Assembly: GCA_963576725.1 (NCBI GenBank)
Contig: OY755237.1
Location: 64,333,423 to 64,397,422 of the forward strand
Direction of reading: 5' to 3'
DNA: 64,000 nucleotides
Source: Azorinus chamasolen
Lineage: Eukaryota > Mollusca > Bivalvia > Cardiida > Solecurtidae
Of this stretch, positions 32,095-42,023 are shown in pieces (position 1 is the first letter of the stretch; the number at the start of each line of letters is the position of its first letter). The notes below the pieces were generated by a model. It searched no databases and was not told the origin of the DNA. It was given only the letters and a program-made list of their open reading frames with translations. A program made the translations under genes and the position numbers.

Positions 32095-32264
32095 GACCTG
32101 CAAGCGGAGGTTGACACCCATCAGAATACTTACGAATCTTTGAACACTGCTGGGAACCAGATCACTCAGAAGATGGTGGGTACTGACATTCAGCGTCTTC
32201 ACCGTCGCCTGGAGGAGATGAACCAGCGCTGGCTCAGTCTGATGACCAAATCCATGGAAATCAG
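32095..32264 (+). CDS. DMD: Dystrophin exon: spectrin repeat (human exon 56 equivalent)
   Basis: 170 bp between TTACAG and GTAAAAC, phase 0 in, 2 out. The peptide begins DLQAEVDTHQNTYESL and ends EMNQRWLSLMTKSMEIR. It matches the human stretch DLQGEIEAHTDVYHNL...MNFKWSELRKKSLNIR, so helices B and C of a rod spectrin repeat. Human exon 56 starts at the same codon and is 173 bp (from memory). The heptad-like helix with W in RW is typical of helix C. Rod repeats act as a spacer and bind actin and microtubules in vertebrates. This exon follows a large intron full of palindromic elements. Confidence 0.95.
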
Positions 32265-32328
32265 GTAAAACTCTATATGAGACTGCAGCAACTATCTCTA
32301 CAGCTTAACCCTTTCCTTCATAGCCTAT

Positions 32329-32640
32329 ATCGGCTGCTGGGCTCAATGGTAGAGCATCCGCCTGTGGTTCAGAAGGTCGTGGGTGCGATCCCCGGCCGCG
32401 ACAGACCAAAAAGTCGTTAACAGTTGGTACTTGTAGCTCCCTTGTCTACGCTCGACATTAAAAGGGTAGTTCTAGGACTAGTCGGCCCGGTGTCAGGATA
32501 ATGTGACTGGGTGGGGTGCTCTTGCCATGTGCCCACAGCAGGGGCATTCCAGTGAGGCAGCACTATAACTTGTCTCAAGGAGGTGCTGTCTGCAAATAAC
32601 TGAATTACTGTTGGTCGGACGTAAAACCCAACTCGCTCAC
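32329..32640 (+). mobile_element. tRNA-derived SINE
   Basis: 312 bp flanked by the direct repeat TTCATAGCCTAT (32317-32328, 32641-32652). The first ~75 bp are tRNA-like, with an A box in GGGCTCAATGGTAGAGC and a B box in GGTGCGATCCC. A body with GGCATTCCAGTGAGGCAG follows; the tail is GTAAAACCCAACTCGCTCAC with no long A tract. Confidence 0.88.
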
Positions 32641-32762
32641 TTCATAGCCTATTTTTAGACCTAATCCCTTTGAATAAATCTACTGAAAATGAACATTTAC
32701 TAGAGAAAAGGAAAATTTTAGAATTGTGTAGTTCTTAAACCATTGTGATGAATAGAGCATTT

Positions 32763-32837
32763 CGAGGGCTTGGTGCAAAACTATTCTAACTCCTTCACTT
32801 TGTGAAGGAGTTAGAATAGTTTTGCACCAAGCCCTCC
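32763..32837 (+). mobile_element. Family I 75-bp hairpin element, copy 2
   Basis: Arms GAGGGCTTGGTGCAAAACTA... pair without mismatch except the outermost base; triloop TTT. ATTT on both sides (32759-32762, 32838-32841). Confidence 0.92.
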
Positions 32838-32932
32838 ATTTGCTCCCTAGGAGCAAATACTCTATTTATCACAATGGTTTCAAGAAGTGACTTTTACAGA
32901 GGCATATATAGGCATATTTATGGAGGAAAGGG

Positions 32933-33130
32933 TTAACCCTTTAACTTCATAGATATGCCTTTTACTACCTATGCAAGCAGAGTAGACCCAATTCAGATAG
33001 CTCTTGTAGGAGCTATGTGATCAGGATCTGCTCTGTTTGTTTTTGGAATAATGTAGGTCTGATTCTGAAGTTTCTGTTCTGTGTTAATGTGTAATTATAA
33101 CATTAATTCAGTCCATGAATATTCATACAT
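32933..33130 (-). repeat. Family B copy
   Basis: Shares TTAA with the C before it; hairpin about 32980-33050 (GCTCTTGTAGGAGC); ends near CCATGAATATTCATAC. Confidence 0.75.
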
Positions 33131-33271
33131 TTATTAATACTTAAATTATTATTTATTTTGGAAAGGCTTTATGCTATATCATAGTAATGATGGCAGAAAG
33201 AATAGGGTGTTTAACATTTTACAATAGGAAAGGGACTTGAGGAATATACTTTGACATGGAGAGACATTTCA

Positions 33272-33416
33272 TTAACTCTTTGCACGCTAAGTATGTTTTC
33301 ATCTGCAACATTTGTCGTCTGCTTCAATTCTTAAAATAAAATTTCTCTCATTTCTTTGCAAAAACATGGTCAAGATGACAAACAGTTTGGATCCTGACTA
33401 GCGTGCAAAGAGTTAA
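33272..33416. mobile_element. Family K element
   Basis: TTAACTCTTTGCACGCTA and TAGCGTGCAAAGAGTTAA are exact inverted ends with TTAA. The hairpin is worn (AACAGTTTGGATCCTGAC). Confidence 0.85.
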
Positions 33417-33783
33417 AGATTGTTTTATTTTCCACTATATTCCAGCCAACATCAAGTCATATCTTTCATGAATTAAAACAGTTTCAGCAATTTTGGTAGA
33501 GAATCATCTTCAGCTGATATGTCTACTAAATTTTGTTGAAACCATGCAAAACGTTTAGGTGAAATGAATGTGAAAGTGGGTCCTTTTGGTTGCCTTGGCA
33601 ACCACAGTTCAGCATTCTGCAAAACTTTATAAACTCATGTATCAAGTCAGTTTTCTTGTGAATTGTATAAAATTCAAATTTCTAAGAAAAACAATTATCA
33701 GGGACTGTTTTGCTTCAAATATGGAGACTTGTCAATTAATTCAGCAAGCACAATATTCAGACAATATGGTATTCCCTCACAAT
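33417..33783. other. Intron, nothing recognised
   Basis: No repeat or exon seen. Confidence 0.5.
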
Positions 33784-33862
33784 TTAACCCTTTACCAAAT
33801 GAATATTCATGTATCATGAATATTAATTAGCTGAATTTTTATAATGGTATAAGTAGACACAG
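33784..33862 (+). repeat. Family B left fragment
   Basis: TTAACCCTTTACCAAATG to ATAATGGTATAAGTAGAC. Confidence 0.7.
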
Positions 33863-34171
33863 TGATTCAAATAATTTTTACATGCTAATGTTTACATAAG
33901 CACACATTTTGTTTTCAATGCTGAAAGTAAAAATGAAATGCTGAAAACTGGAACTGTGCTTCCCATTTTTCTGTCGATTTTCGTATCGCTGATTACCTTA
34001 TCAAATAAGAGTCAATTATTGACTTCCCATCTTTTTTCATAATAACTGAACAAAGTAGGCGTTTTGTTGGAATTTCCCGGGCCTAATCAGACACTGTGTT
34101 ACCTGGCATCTCATGTTGATCCAGACTATCAACAAATGGCATCACAAATTGGTTGGTAGTGTCGAAAGAGT
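33863..34171. other. Intron with K-like remnant
   Basis: About 34082-34140 (CCTAATCAGACACTG.. / ..GGCATCTCATGTTGATCC). Confidence 0.4.
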
Positions 34172-34385
34172 TGCAGTAAAACCCCTCTAAACCAGTAAAA
34201 CTAGTATAAATATCGGTCTTGGAGACAGATGGTAGCTCAATGCAGGATGAGTCATGCAGAAAGCTCCTCTAGGATGTCTGAAGCAAACAGAGCAGACCCT
34301 GATTAGACAGCTTATATAGTTCTATAAGCAAACAGAGCAGACCCTTAGTTTACTCAGCTTGCAATGGTCTGTCAGGTAAATGGTT
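34172..34385. repeat. D2 left half and B hairpin scraps
   Basis: CAGTAAAACCCCTC to the apex GCTCCTCTAGGA, then two copies of AAGCAAACAGAGCAGACCC. Confidence 0.62.
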
Positions 34386-34612
34386 AACCCATTCCCTCAT
34401 AGGCTATTTTTAGATCCTACCTCTTTGAATAAATCTACCGAAAAGGAGCATTAATTAGAGGAAAGGAAAATTTCAGAATTGTGTAGATTTGAAACCATTG
34501 TGATAAATAGAGCATTTGCTCCTATGGAGCAAATGCTCTATTTGTCACAATGGTTTCATAAATTGATTATAACAGAGGCGTAGAAAGGGGTATTTATGGA
34601 AGAAAGGGTTAA
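34384..34612 (-). mobile_element. Family C element
   Basis: TTAACCCATTCCC...AGAAAGGGTTAA. Palindrome about 34490-34556, apex GCTCCTATGGAGC. Confidence 0.9.
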
Positions 34613-34820
34613 AACAGCTGAAATGGAAAAGAAGTCAAAAGGCATGAATAGGTTATTTGTAAAACAGTTAATTAGAGTTCCCTCAAAATTAATGCTTTAT
34701 ATTTTTCTGAGAACTTTCCTACCTGAGAAAACACCCTCTCTGTCTAGGTAACACAAGTAAGCATCTGTGGTTATGATGCTTTGAAGCCGCTTTGTTTATG
34801 CAACTGGTATAAAAGTCTTC

Positions 34821-35001
34821 TTAACCCTTTAAATGCAGGACAAGCATGCATTATCATTTGCTAACAGTGTAGACCCAGATCAGAGGGCTCCTAAGGGAGC
34901 CCTCTGATCAGGGTCTGCACTGTTTGTCATTCAAAGTTTTCTTGCAAGTTTAAACCTTCGTTACTGAGTCCACTCTGACAATTCAGCATTGAAAGGGTTA
35001 T
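34821..35001 (+). mobile_element. Family E element
   Basis: TTAACCCTTTAAATGC...TTGAAAGGGTTAT. Hairpin about 34860-34928, apex GCTCCTAAGGGAGC. Confidence 0.83.
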
Positions 35002-35079
35002 CATTTAGCACTGTCTTTGAAACGATGATTACCTTGGAAGAAGTACAGGTAAACTAACAACTTATCATTATATAATTGT

Positions 35080-35150
35080 TTAACCTTTCACCTCATGCAT
35101 ATTTATACAAGAATTTGTGACTTCGTTGATATTCATTTACTGATTTTTTT
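35080..35150 (+). repeat. Family B left part, cut by the next repeat
   Basis: TTTAACCTTTCACCTCATGC to TGATTTTTTTATTAGC; a B-like right part reappears at 38715-38788. Confidence 0.6.
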
Positions 35151-36804
35151 ATTAGCTCACCAGAGCACTTTGTGCTCAGGGTGAGCTTTTGTGATCGCCT
35201 GATGTCCGTCGTGCGTCGGGCGTCGTCCGTCGTCCGTCGTCCCGCGTCAACAATTTGAACCTTTAAAAATCTTCTCCTCTGAATCTACAGGGTTCTCAGC
35301 TTTCATCTTTGGTACATAGCATCACCTATAGGTCCTCTACAAAAGTTATATAAATTATGCCCCTGGGGTCAAAATTGGCCCCGCCCCAGGGGTGGGAAGT
35401 TTTCAATAGAAACATATAGTAAAACTTTGAAAATCTTCTCCTCTGAAACCAGAAGGTTATTAGCTTTCATATTTGGCACATAGCATCATGTTCAGGTCCT
35501 CTACAAAAGTTATATAAATTATGACCCTGGGGTCAAAATTGGCCCCGCCCCAGGGGTGGGCAGTTTTCAATAGAAGCAAATAGTGAAATCTTTGAAAATC
35601 TTCTCCTCTGAAACTGAAAGGCTCTCATCTTTCATATTTGGCACAGAGCATCAAGTCCAGGTCCTTTACAAAAGTTATTTATATTATGGCCCTGGGGTTT
35701 AAATTGGCTCCGCCCCAGGGGTGGGCAGTTTTCAATAGAAATATATAGTTAAAACTTTGAAAATCTTCTCCTCTGAAACTAGAAGATTCTCAGCTGTCAT
35801 ATTTGGTACAGAGCATCATGTGCAGGTCTTCTACAAAAGTTATATAATTTATGCCCCTGGGGTCAAAATTGGCCCCGCCCCAGGGGTGGGAAGTTTTCAA
35901 TAGAAACATATAGTAAACCTTTGAAAATCTTCTCCTTTGAAACCAGAAGTTTCTTAGCTTTCATATTTAGCACATAGCATCATGTTCAGGTCCTCTACAA
36001 AAGTTATATAAATTATGACCCTGGGGTCAAAATTGGCCCCGCCCCAGGGATGGGCAGTTTTCAATAGAAACAAATAGTGAAATCTTTGAAAATCTTCTCC
36101 TCTGAAACTGGAAGGTTCCCCGCTTTCATATTTGGCACATAGCATCATTTTTAGGTCCTCTACAAAAGTTATATAAATCATGGCCCTGGGGTTAAAATTG
36201 GCCCCGCCCCAGGGATGGGCAGTTTTCAATAGAAACAAATAGTGAAATCTTTGAAAATCTTCTCCTCTGTAACTGGAAGGCGCTCAGCTTTCATATTTGG
36301 CACATAGCATCATGTTCAGGTCCTCTACAAAAGTTATATAAATTATGCCCCTGGGGTCAAAATTGGCCCCGCCCCAGGGATGGGCAGTTTTCAATAGAAA
36401 CAAATAGTGAAAACTTTAAAAATCTTCTTCTCTGAATCTGGAAAGTTCTCAGCTTTCAAATTTGGTGCATAGCATCATGTTTAGGTCCTCTACAAAACTT
36501 GTATGAATTATGGCCCTGGGGTCAAAATTGGCCCCGCCCCATGGGTGGGTAGTTTTCAGTAGAAACATATAGAGAAAACTTTGAAAATCTTCTCCTGAAA
36601 CTGAAAGGTTCTCAGCTTTCATATTTGGTTCATAGCATCATGTTCAAGTCCTCTACTAAAGTTATATAAATTATGCCCCTGGGGTCAAAATTGGTCTGCC
36701 CCAGGGCCGGCTAGTTTTCTATAGAAACATATAGTGAAATCTTTGAAAATATTCTCCTCTGATTGTCTGATGAGCGCTTCAGGGCCATTCTGGCCCTCTT
36801 GTTA
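35151..36804. repeat. Long dispersed repeat with 165-bp tandem array
   Basis: Head with inverted pair GAGCACTTTGTGCTC and TCCGTCGTCCGTCG runs. Then about nine units of 164-165 bp from 35271 to 36750, each with CTTCTCCTCTGAAAC, CATAGCATCATGTTCAGG and CCCCTGGGGTCAAAATTGG. Tail GAGCGCTTCAGGGCC..GGCCCTCTTG. A known type of bivalve repeat (memory). Apparent reverse ORFs here follow the repeat. Confidence 0.9.
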
Positions 36805-38704
36805 TGGTCATTATGTCTCCCCCATTTATGGGGAGATATAGTGTTTTTGCCAGAGTTGTCTGTCTGTCCGTCCGTCTGTCTGTCTGTCCGTCACAAACTT
36901 GTGTCGCGCGTATCTCTGAAACCAGTTGGGCTAGAGTCACCAAACTTCACAGGAATGTTCACCAGCATGAGTTGTTGTGCACCTATGGTTTTTGAATTGT
37001 CTCCCCCTGATAATTCTTGAGTTATTGCCCCTGATGACTTAAAATTAGAAAAACTTTGTGTCGCGCGTATCTCTGAAACCGCTGGTACTAGAGTCACCAA
37101 ACTTCACTGGAATGTTCACCAGCATGAGTTGTTGTGCACCTATGGTTTTTGAATTGTCTCCCCCTGATAATTCTTGAGTTATTGCCCCTGATATGAATAC
37201 TTAAATTTATACAAACTTTGTGTCGCGCGTATCTCTGAAACCAGTAGGGCTAGAGTCACCAAACTTCACAGGATTGTTCACAAGCATGAGTTGTTTTGCT
37301 CGTGGGTTTTTTGAATTGTCTCCTGTGGGCTTTTTGAATTTTTCCTGTGAAACCAGTTGGGCTAGAGTCACCAAACTTCACATGAATGTTCACCAGCATG
37401 AGTTGTTGTGCACCTATGGTTTTTGAATTGTCTCCCCCTGATAATTCTTGAGTTATTGCCCCTGATGACTTAAAATTAGAGAAACTTTGTGTCGCGCGTA
37501 TCTCTGAAACCGCTGGTACTAGAGTCACCAAACTTCACTGGAATGTTCACCAGCATGAGTTGTTGTGCACCTATGGTTTTTGAATTGTCTCCCCCTGATA
37601 ATTCTTGAGTTATTGCCCCTGATATGAATACTTAAATTTATACAAACTTTGTGTCGCGCGTATCTCTGAAACCAGTAGGGTTAGAGTCACCAAACTTCAC
37701 AGGATTGTTCACAAGCATGAGTTGTTTTGCTCGTGGGTTTTTTGAATTGTCTCCTTTTAACTTTGGAGTTACTGCCCCTGATGACTTAAAATTAGACAAA
37801 CTTTACTTAGTGTCGTGCATATCTTTGAAACCACTAGGGCTAGAGTCACCAAACTTCACAGGAATGTTCACCAGCATGAGTTGTTGTACAACTGGGATTT
37901 TTGAATTGTCTTCCCTTGATAACTTTGGAGTTATTGCCCCTGATATGATTACTTAAAATTAGAGAAACTTTGTGTCATGCATATCTTTAAAACCACTAGG
38001 GCTAGAGTCACCAAACTTCACAGGAATGTTCACCAGCATGAGTTGTTGTACAACTGGGATTTTTGAATTGTCTTCCCTTGATAACTTTGGAGTTATTGCC
38101 CCTGATATGATTACTTAAAATTAGAGAAACTTTGTGTCATGCATATCTTTAAAACCACTAGGGCTAGAGTCACCAAACTTCACAGGAATGTTCACCAGCA
38201 TGAGTTGTTGTGCACCTGGGTTTTTGTTAATTGTCTCCCCCTGATAATTCTTGAGTTACAGCCCCTGATATGTTAACTTAAAATTAAAGAAACCTTGTGC
38301 TGCCTGTATCTCTGAAACCAGTAGGGCTAGAGTCACCAAACTTCACAGGAAATGTTCACCAGCATGAGTTGTTGTGCATCTGGGATTTTTAATTGTCTCC
38401 CCCTGATAACTTTGGAGTTACTGCCCCTTATGACTTAAATAAGAGAAACTTTACTTTGTGTCACATGTATCTCTGAAACCACTAGTACTAGAGTCACCAA
38501 ACTTCACAAGAATGTTGACTAGCATGTGTTTTTGTGTACCTGGGGCTTTTGAATTGTCTCCCCCTGACAATGTTGGAGTTATTGCCCCTGATGACTTAAA
38601 CATTAGACCCTGATAAGTTTGGAGTTACAGACATTACACTTGTGTATTGGAAAGAGGATGGGAGGGGGAGACATCTGTTTTTGTGACAAAAACAAACCTC
38701 TAGT
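36805..38704. repeat. Long dispersed repeat with ~160-bp tandem array
   Basis: Ends ATGTCTCCCCC (36813) and GGGGGAGACAT (38674). About ten units, each with GTGTCGCGCGTATCTCTGAA, TAGAGTCACCAAACTTCAC and GAATGTTCACCAGCATGAG. 36922-37320 and 37353-37751 are near-identical, a 431-bp higher-order duplication. Confidence 0.9.
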
Positions 38705-38814
38705 TGTTAATGGATTTTCTCTGATCAGACAGCTCCTACAGGATCTACTCTGCAAAGGTGAGGTGCCTGTATGAGAGAAAGGTTATTGAAAACAATACAA
38801 AATAAAAATTCAAC

Positions 38815-38989
38815 TTGACCCTTCACTCCATGAATATTCATGTATGAAATAATGACACTATGGATATTAATTAGCTTGATTGCTTTAATAGCACATGGAC
38901 ACAAGAATTTGGCCATGGCAGAAACTGTAGGATCGTATCTATATTATATCAAAAGCAAACAGAGCAGACCCTGATCAGACGGCTCCTGT
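38815..38989 (+). repeat. Family B left part
   Basis: CCCTTCACTCCATGAATATT to CAGACGGCTCCTGTATA: breaks at the hairpin apex, where a minisatellite begins. Confidence 0.78.
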
Positions 38990-39370
38990 ATATTTGCCTA
39001 AGAGTGTCTGAATACATCCATGCCCAAGAGTGATTGAATACATCCAAATACTTAGGAGAATTAGGGTATTTGCCTAATTGTGTCTGAATATATCCAAATA
39101 CTTAGGAGAATTAGGGTATTTGCCTAAGAGTGTCTAAACACGTCCAAATACTTAGGAGAATTAGGGTATTTGCCTAAGAGTGTCTAAACACGTCCTAATA
39201 CTTAGGAGAATTAGGGTATTTGCCTAAGTTTGTAAGAATACTAGGGATATTTGCTTGTTTGCCTAAATTTGTCTGTAAGAATACTAGGGATGTTAGCTTG
39301 TTTGCGTAAGTCTGTCTGTCTGAATACTTAGGGGAATTAGGGCATTTGCCTAAGTACTTGGGGTAATAAC
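38990..39370. repeat. Minisatellite, 50-bp unit
   Basis: TTAGGGTATTTGCCTAAGAG then TGTCTAAACACGTCC and AAATACTTAGGAGAA; three clean 50-bp units from 39061, decaying on both sides. Confidence 0.9.
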
Positions 39371-39564
39371 AGGGATGCATAAAGAACAGATGTTTATATC
39401 TGATGTCTCAGCTGTATACAGCTTCTGATAAACTGATGTTAATGTTTTTTGAGAAATGGTTTAAAAAGTTCAGAAGCCAGTGCATTTGAGATATAGTTGA
39501 GATGCTGGTGCATTTGAGATAGGTTTGAGAAACTTGTGCATTTAGATTTTGTTGAACCTATTTG

Positions 39565-39716
39565 CTTGTGGGAAACAAGTGTACTAGTATTTGTGTGCTA
39601 GTGTAAACCCAGATCAGATGGCTCGTAGAGGAGCCCTCTGATCAGGGCCTGCACTGTTTGTCATTCAAAATCCTGTGGGAATCTTAAACTTGCTCATACC
39701 AAATTGACTGTCATCA
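39565..39716 (+). repeat. Family E copy
   Basis: GTGTAAACCCAGATCAGATG, apex GCTCGTAGAGGAGC; right part CATTCAAAATCCTG. Ends at a B element. Confidence 0.68.
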
Positions 39717-39942
39717 TTAACCCTTTCCTCCATGGATATCCTACACCTTTGCAAACAGAGTAGACCCAAATTAGATGGCTCCTGTATGGGCCATCTGAAC
39801 AGGGTATGCCCTGTTTGCTTATGATATAATGTAGATATGATTTTACAGTTTCTGTCATGGTCAAAGTTTCCCGTGTCCATGTGATAGTATTACAATTATT
39901 CTAATTAATATTCACAATGTCATTATTGCTTACAAGGGTTAA
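39717..39942 (-). mobile_element. Family B element
   Basis: TTAACCCTTTCCTCC...TTACAAGGGTTAA. Hairpin about 39750-39818, apex GCTCCTGTATGGGCC. Shares TTAA with the next C. Confidence 0.85.
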
Positions 39943-40166
39943 CTGTTTCCTCCATAAATAAGCCTTTCTACGCCTCTGTAATAACCACTCCTTGAAACCA
40001 TTGTGATAAATAGAGCATTTGCTCCTATAGGAGCAAATGCTTTATTTATCACAATGGTTTCAAACTACATAATTCTAAAAATTACTTTTCTCTAGTAAAT
40101 GCTCCTTTTCGGTAGATTCATTCAAAGAGGTTGGGTCTAAAAATAGCCTATGGAGGAAAGGGTTAA
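39939..40166 (+). mobile_element. Family C element
   Basis: TTAACTGTTTCCTCC...GGAAAGGGTTAA. Palindrome about 39994-40061, apex GCTCCTATAGGAGC. Confidence 0.9.
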
Positions 40167-40229
40167 AGGGCATTACTATGAAATAAACAAGTAGATTTTC
40201 TCAGGCTTTTTTTGTTCAAAAACCTTGAT

Positions 40230-40310
40230 CCTAGTGTCAAACAATTCGTGTTCTGATGAAATTTTGAGGTACTTGGTATCTCATCTGGATCCAAACTGTT
40301 TGCATGATTG
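40230..40310. repeat. K-like hairpin
   Basis: GTTCTGATGAAATTTTGAGG / GGTATCTCATCTGGATCC then AAACTGTTTGC. Confidence 0.5.
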
Positions 40311-40320
40311 GTCACAAATA

Positions 40321-40730
40321 TTAACTCTTTACTCCATGAATATTCACGTAAGAAATAATGATGTCCTGAATTTTAATTAGATTAATTGTTATAATAGCAC
40401 ATAGGCACAGGAATTTTTTATCATGGCAGAAACTTTAAAATCATATCTACAGTAAAACCTCTCTAAACCGGAATTCTAGTAGAGAAGAATTTAGATACTT
40501 TTGGGCAGGTGACTGCTTCATGCAGGGTTAAAGTTATGCAAAAAGCTCCTTCAGGAGCTTTTTGCATAACTTTCACCCTGCATGAAGCTGCCACCTGTCT
40601 CCAAGACCGATATTTATACCAAATTTAACGTCCGGTTTAGAGGGGTTTTACTGTATATTATGTCATAGCAAACAGAGCAGTCTGTGTTTGTAAAGGTGTA
40701 GAAAGGCATGTTTATGGAGTAAAGGATTAC
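40321..40730 (+). mobile_element. Family B element interrupted by D2
   Basis: TTAACTCTTTACTCC...GAGTAAAGGATTA. The hairpin is reduced to GAGCAGTCTGTGTTTG. Its end lies 26 bp before an exon. Confidence 0.83.
40448..40655. mobile_element. D2 element nested in B
   Basis: TACAGTAAAACCTCTC...GAGGGGTTTTACTGTA. Palindrome with apex GCTCCTTCAGGAGC; arms read GCAAAAA where most copies have GCAGAAA, changed on both sides. Confidence 0.93.
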
Positions 40731-40756
40731 ATGGAGACATTTATATATTTCCACAG

Positions 40757-40913
40757 AGGGAGACTAGAGACCAATGCTGAACAGTGGTTGCGCCTCCTCC
40801 ACACCATACAGGACTTGCTAGCCTGGATTCTGAAAAAACAGCATGAGCTGAAAGCTCAGAGACCTATTGGGGGAGACAACTCAGCACTGCAGAAACAAAT
40901 GGAATTCAACCAG
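40757..40913 (+). CDS. DMD: Dystrophin exon: start of last spectrin repeat (human exon 57)
   Basis: 157 bp, phase 2 in, 0 out, between TTCCACAG and GTATGCC. The peptide GRLETNAEQWLRLLHTIQDL then LLAWILKKQHELKAQRPIGG aligns with human HLEASSDQWKRLHLSLQELL and VWLQLKDDELSRQAPIGG. The conserved tryptophan (LLAWIL) marks helix A of the final spectrin repeat. Human exon 57 is also 157 bp, as far as I recall. A family B element with a nested D2 ends only about 27 bp upstream, so the acceptor tract lies right beside transposon sequence. Confidence 0.96.
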
Positions 40914-41060
40914 GTATGCCAGAGTTTCCTCCCTTATGTAGAAAATTTGTATATCCTTTGGTAGTTCCTATTTGAGATAATGAGCTACATTATTCTGCCG
41001 TAATGATTACCTGATGAATATAAGAAATAATGATGTCTTGAATATTTATTAGCTGTTTTT

Positions 41061-41346
41061 TTAACCCTTTCCCCCATAAATACGCTTTTCTACGTCTTTG
41101 CAAACAGAGAAGACCCAGATCAGACGGCTCCTAAAGGAGCAGTCTGATCAGGGTCTACTCTGTTTGCTTATGATGTAATATAGATTTTACACTTTCTGCC
41201 AAGGCCAAAACTTCTTGTGTCCAAGTATTACTATAACAGTTAATCTAATTAGTATTCATGACATCATTTTCTTACATCAATATTCATCTTACTTGATTCT
41301 ACTCAATTTGGAAAAACTTGAAAAAACGTTTTCATGAGAGGGTTAA
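41061..41346 (-). mobile_element. Family B element
   Basis: TTAACCCTTTCCCCC to a TTAA at 41343. Hairpin about 41099-41169, apex GCTCCTAAAGGAGC. The last ~55 bp look A-like. Confidence 0.78.
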
Positions 41347-41466
41347 AAATACTGTTTATCTCCTTACTGGATGATTTATTATCTGTCTGAGCTCTGTATT
41401 GTTTAATTTTTATGCAAAGAAATTTTTTTTTCACCTATTTACAGGTGATCTTTAATAATGTAATCA

Positions 41467-41715
41467 TTAACCTTTTCCCTCATATAAACGTGTTTTCACG
41501 CATTTGCAAACAGAGTAGACCCAGATCAGACGGCTCCTAGAGGAGCCGTCTGATCAGGGTCTGCTCTGTTTGCTGATGGAATTTGATAGATTTGTTTCTT
41601 TACTTTCTAAAATGTCTACAATGCTCCACCTTAAATATTTGTTTATAATTATTTTGTTAATGGATATTCATTAGTATTGAAACTTGGCCTTAATATAGAA
41701 CAGGGAAAGGGTTAA
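41467..41715 (+). mobile_element. Family A element, reference copy
   Basis: TTAACCTTTTCCCTC...GGGAAAGGGTTAA. Hairpin 41506-41573 (68 bp), apex GCTCCTAGAGGAGC, two arm mismatches. Shows the unfilled site CCTTAATATAGAACAGG. Confidence 0.93.
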
Positions 41716-41755
41716 TGGATTTGAAAAAGGTATGCTAACAGTTTTTAACACATCC

Positions 41756-41962
41756 TTAACATATGAATATTTAGTAAGGATTAATGACTGTGTAAATATC
41801 AATTACCTGATTTTTTATAATGGCAGAAACTGTAGAAACATATCTATCTTATTTCATATTAAGTAAATGGAGCAGGTCGTGACTATATGGCTCCTACAGG
41901 AGCCATCTGATCTTGGTTTACTCTGTTTGCAAAGGCATTGACAGGCATTTCTTTGAGGTAAT
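41756..41962 (+). repeat. Family B copy
   Basis: CATATGAATATTTAG to CTTTGAGGTAATAG; apex GCTCCTACAGGAGC. Ends about 60 bp before an exon. Confidence 0.72.
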
Positions 41963-42023
41963 AGATAACCTGGTACATGTATTGATATAAAATAATTTCT
42001 ATTTATGATGTGGTGTTTTGTAG

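Larger units (their letters stand above)
32305..32936 (-). mobile_element. Family C element with two insertions
   Basis: TTAACCCTTTCCTTC...GGAAAGGGTTAA. Contains a SINE near its left end and hairpin element I inside its palindrome. Original apex CTCCCTAGGAGC. Confidence 0.92.

Noticed and set aside
32331..32405. tRNA gene
   Set aside because: A and B boxes are present but the tRNA-like part is the head of a SINE with a 12-bp target duplication; the acceptor stem does not close well.
35954..36238. 94-residue reverse open frame with an internal repeat
   Set aside because: It follows the 165-bp tandem units; the protein repeat is the DNA repeat.
36763..37956. Several open frames in the second array
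   Set aside because: Same explanation: tandem units without stop codons, no start context or homology.
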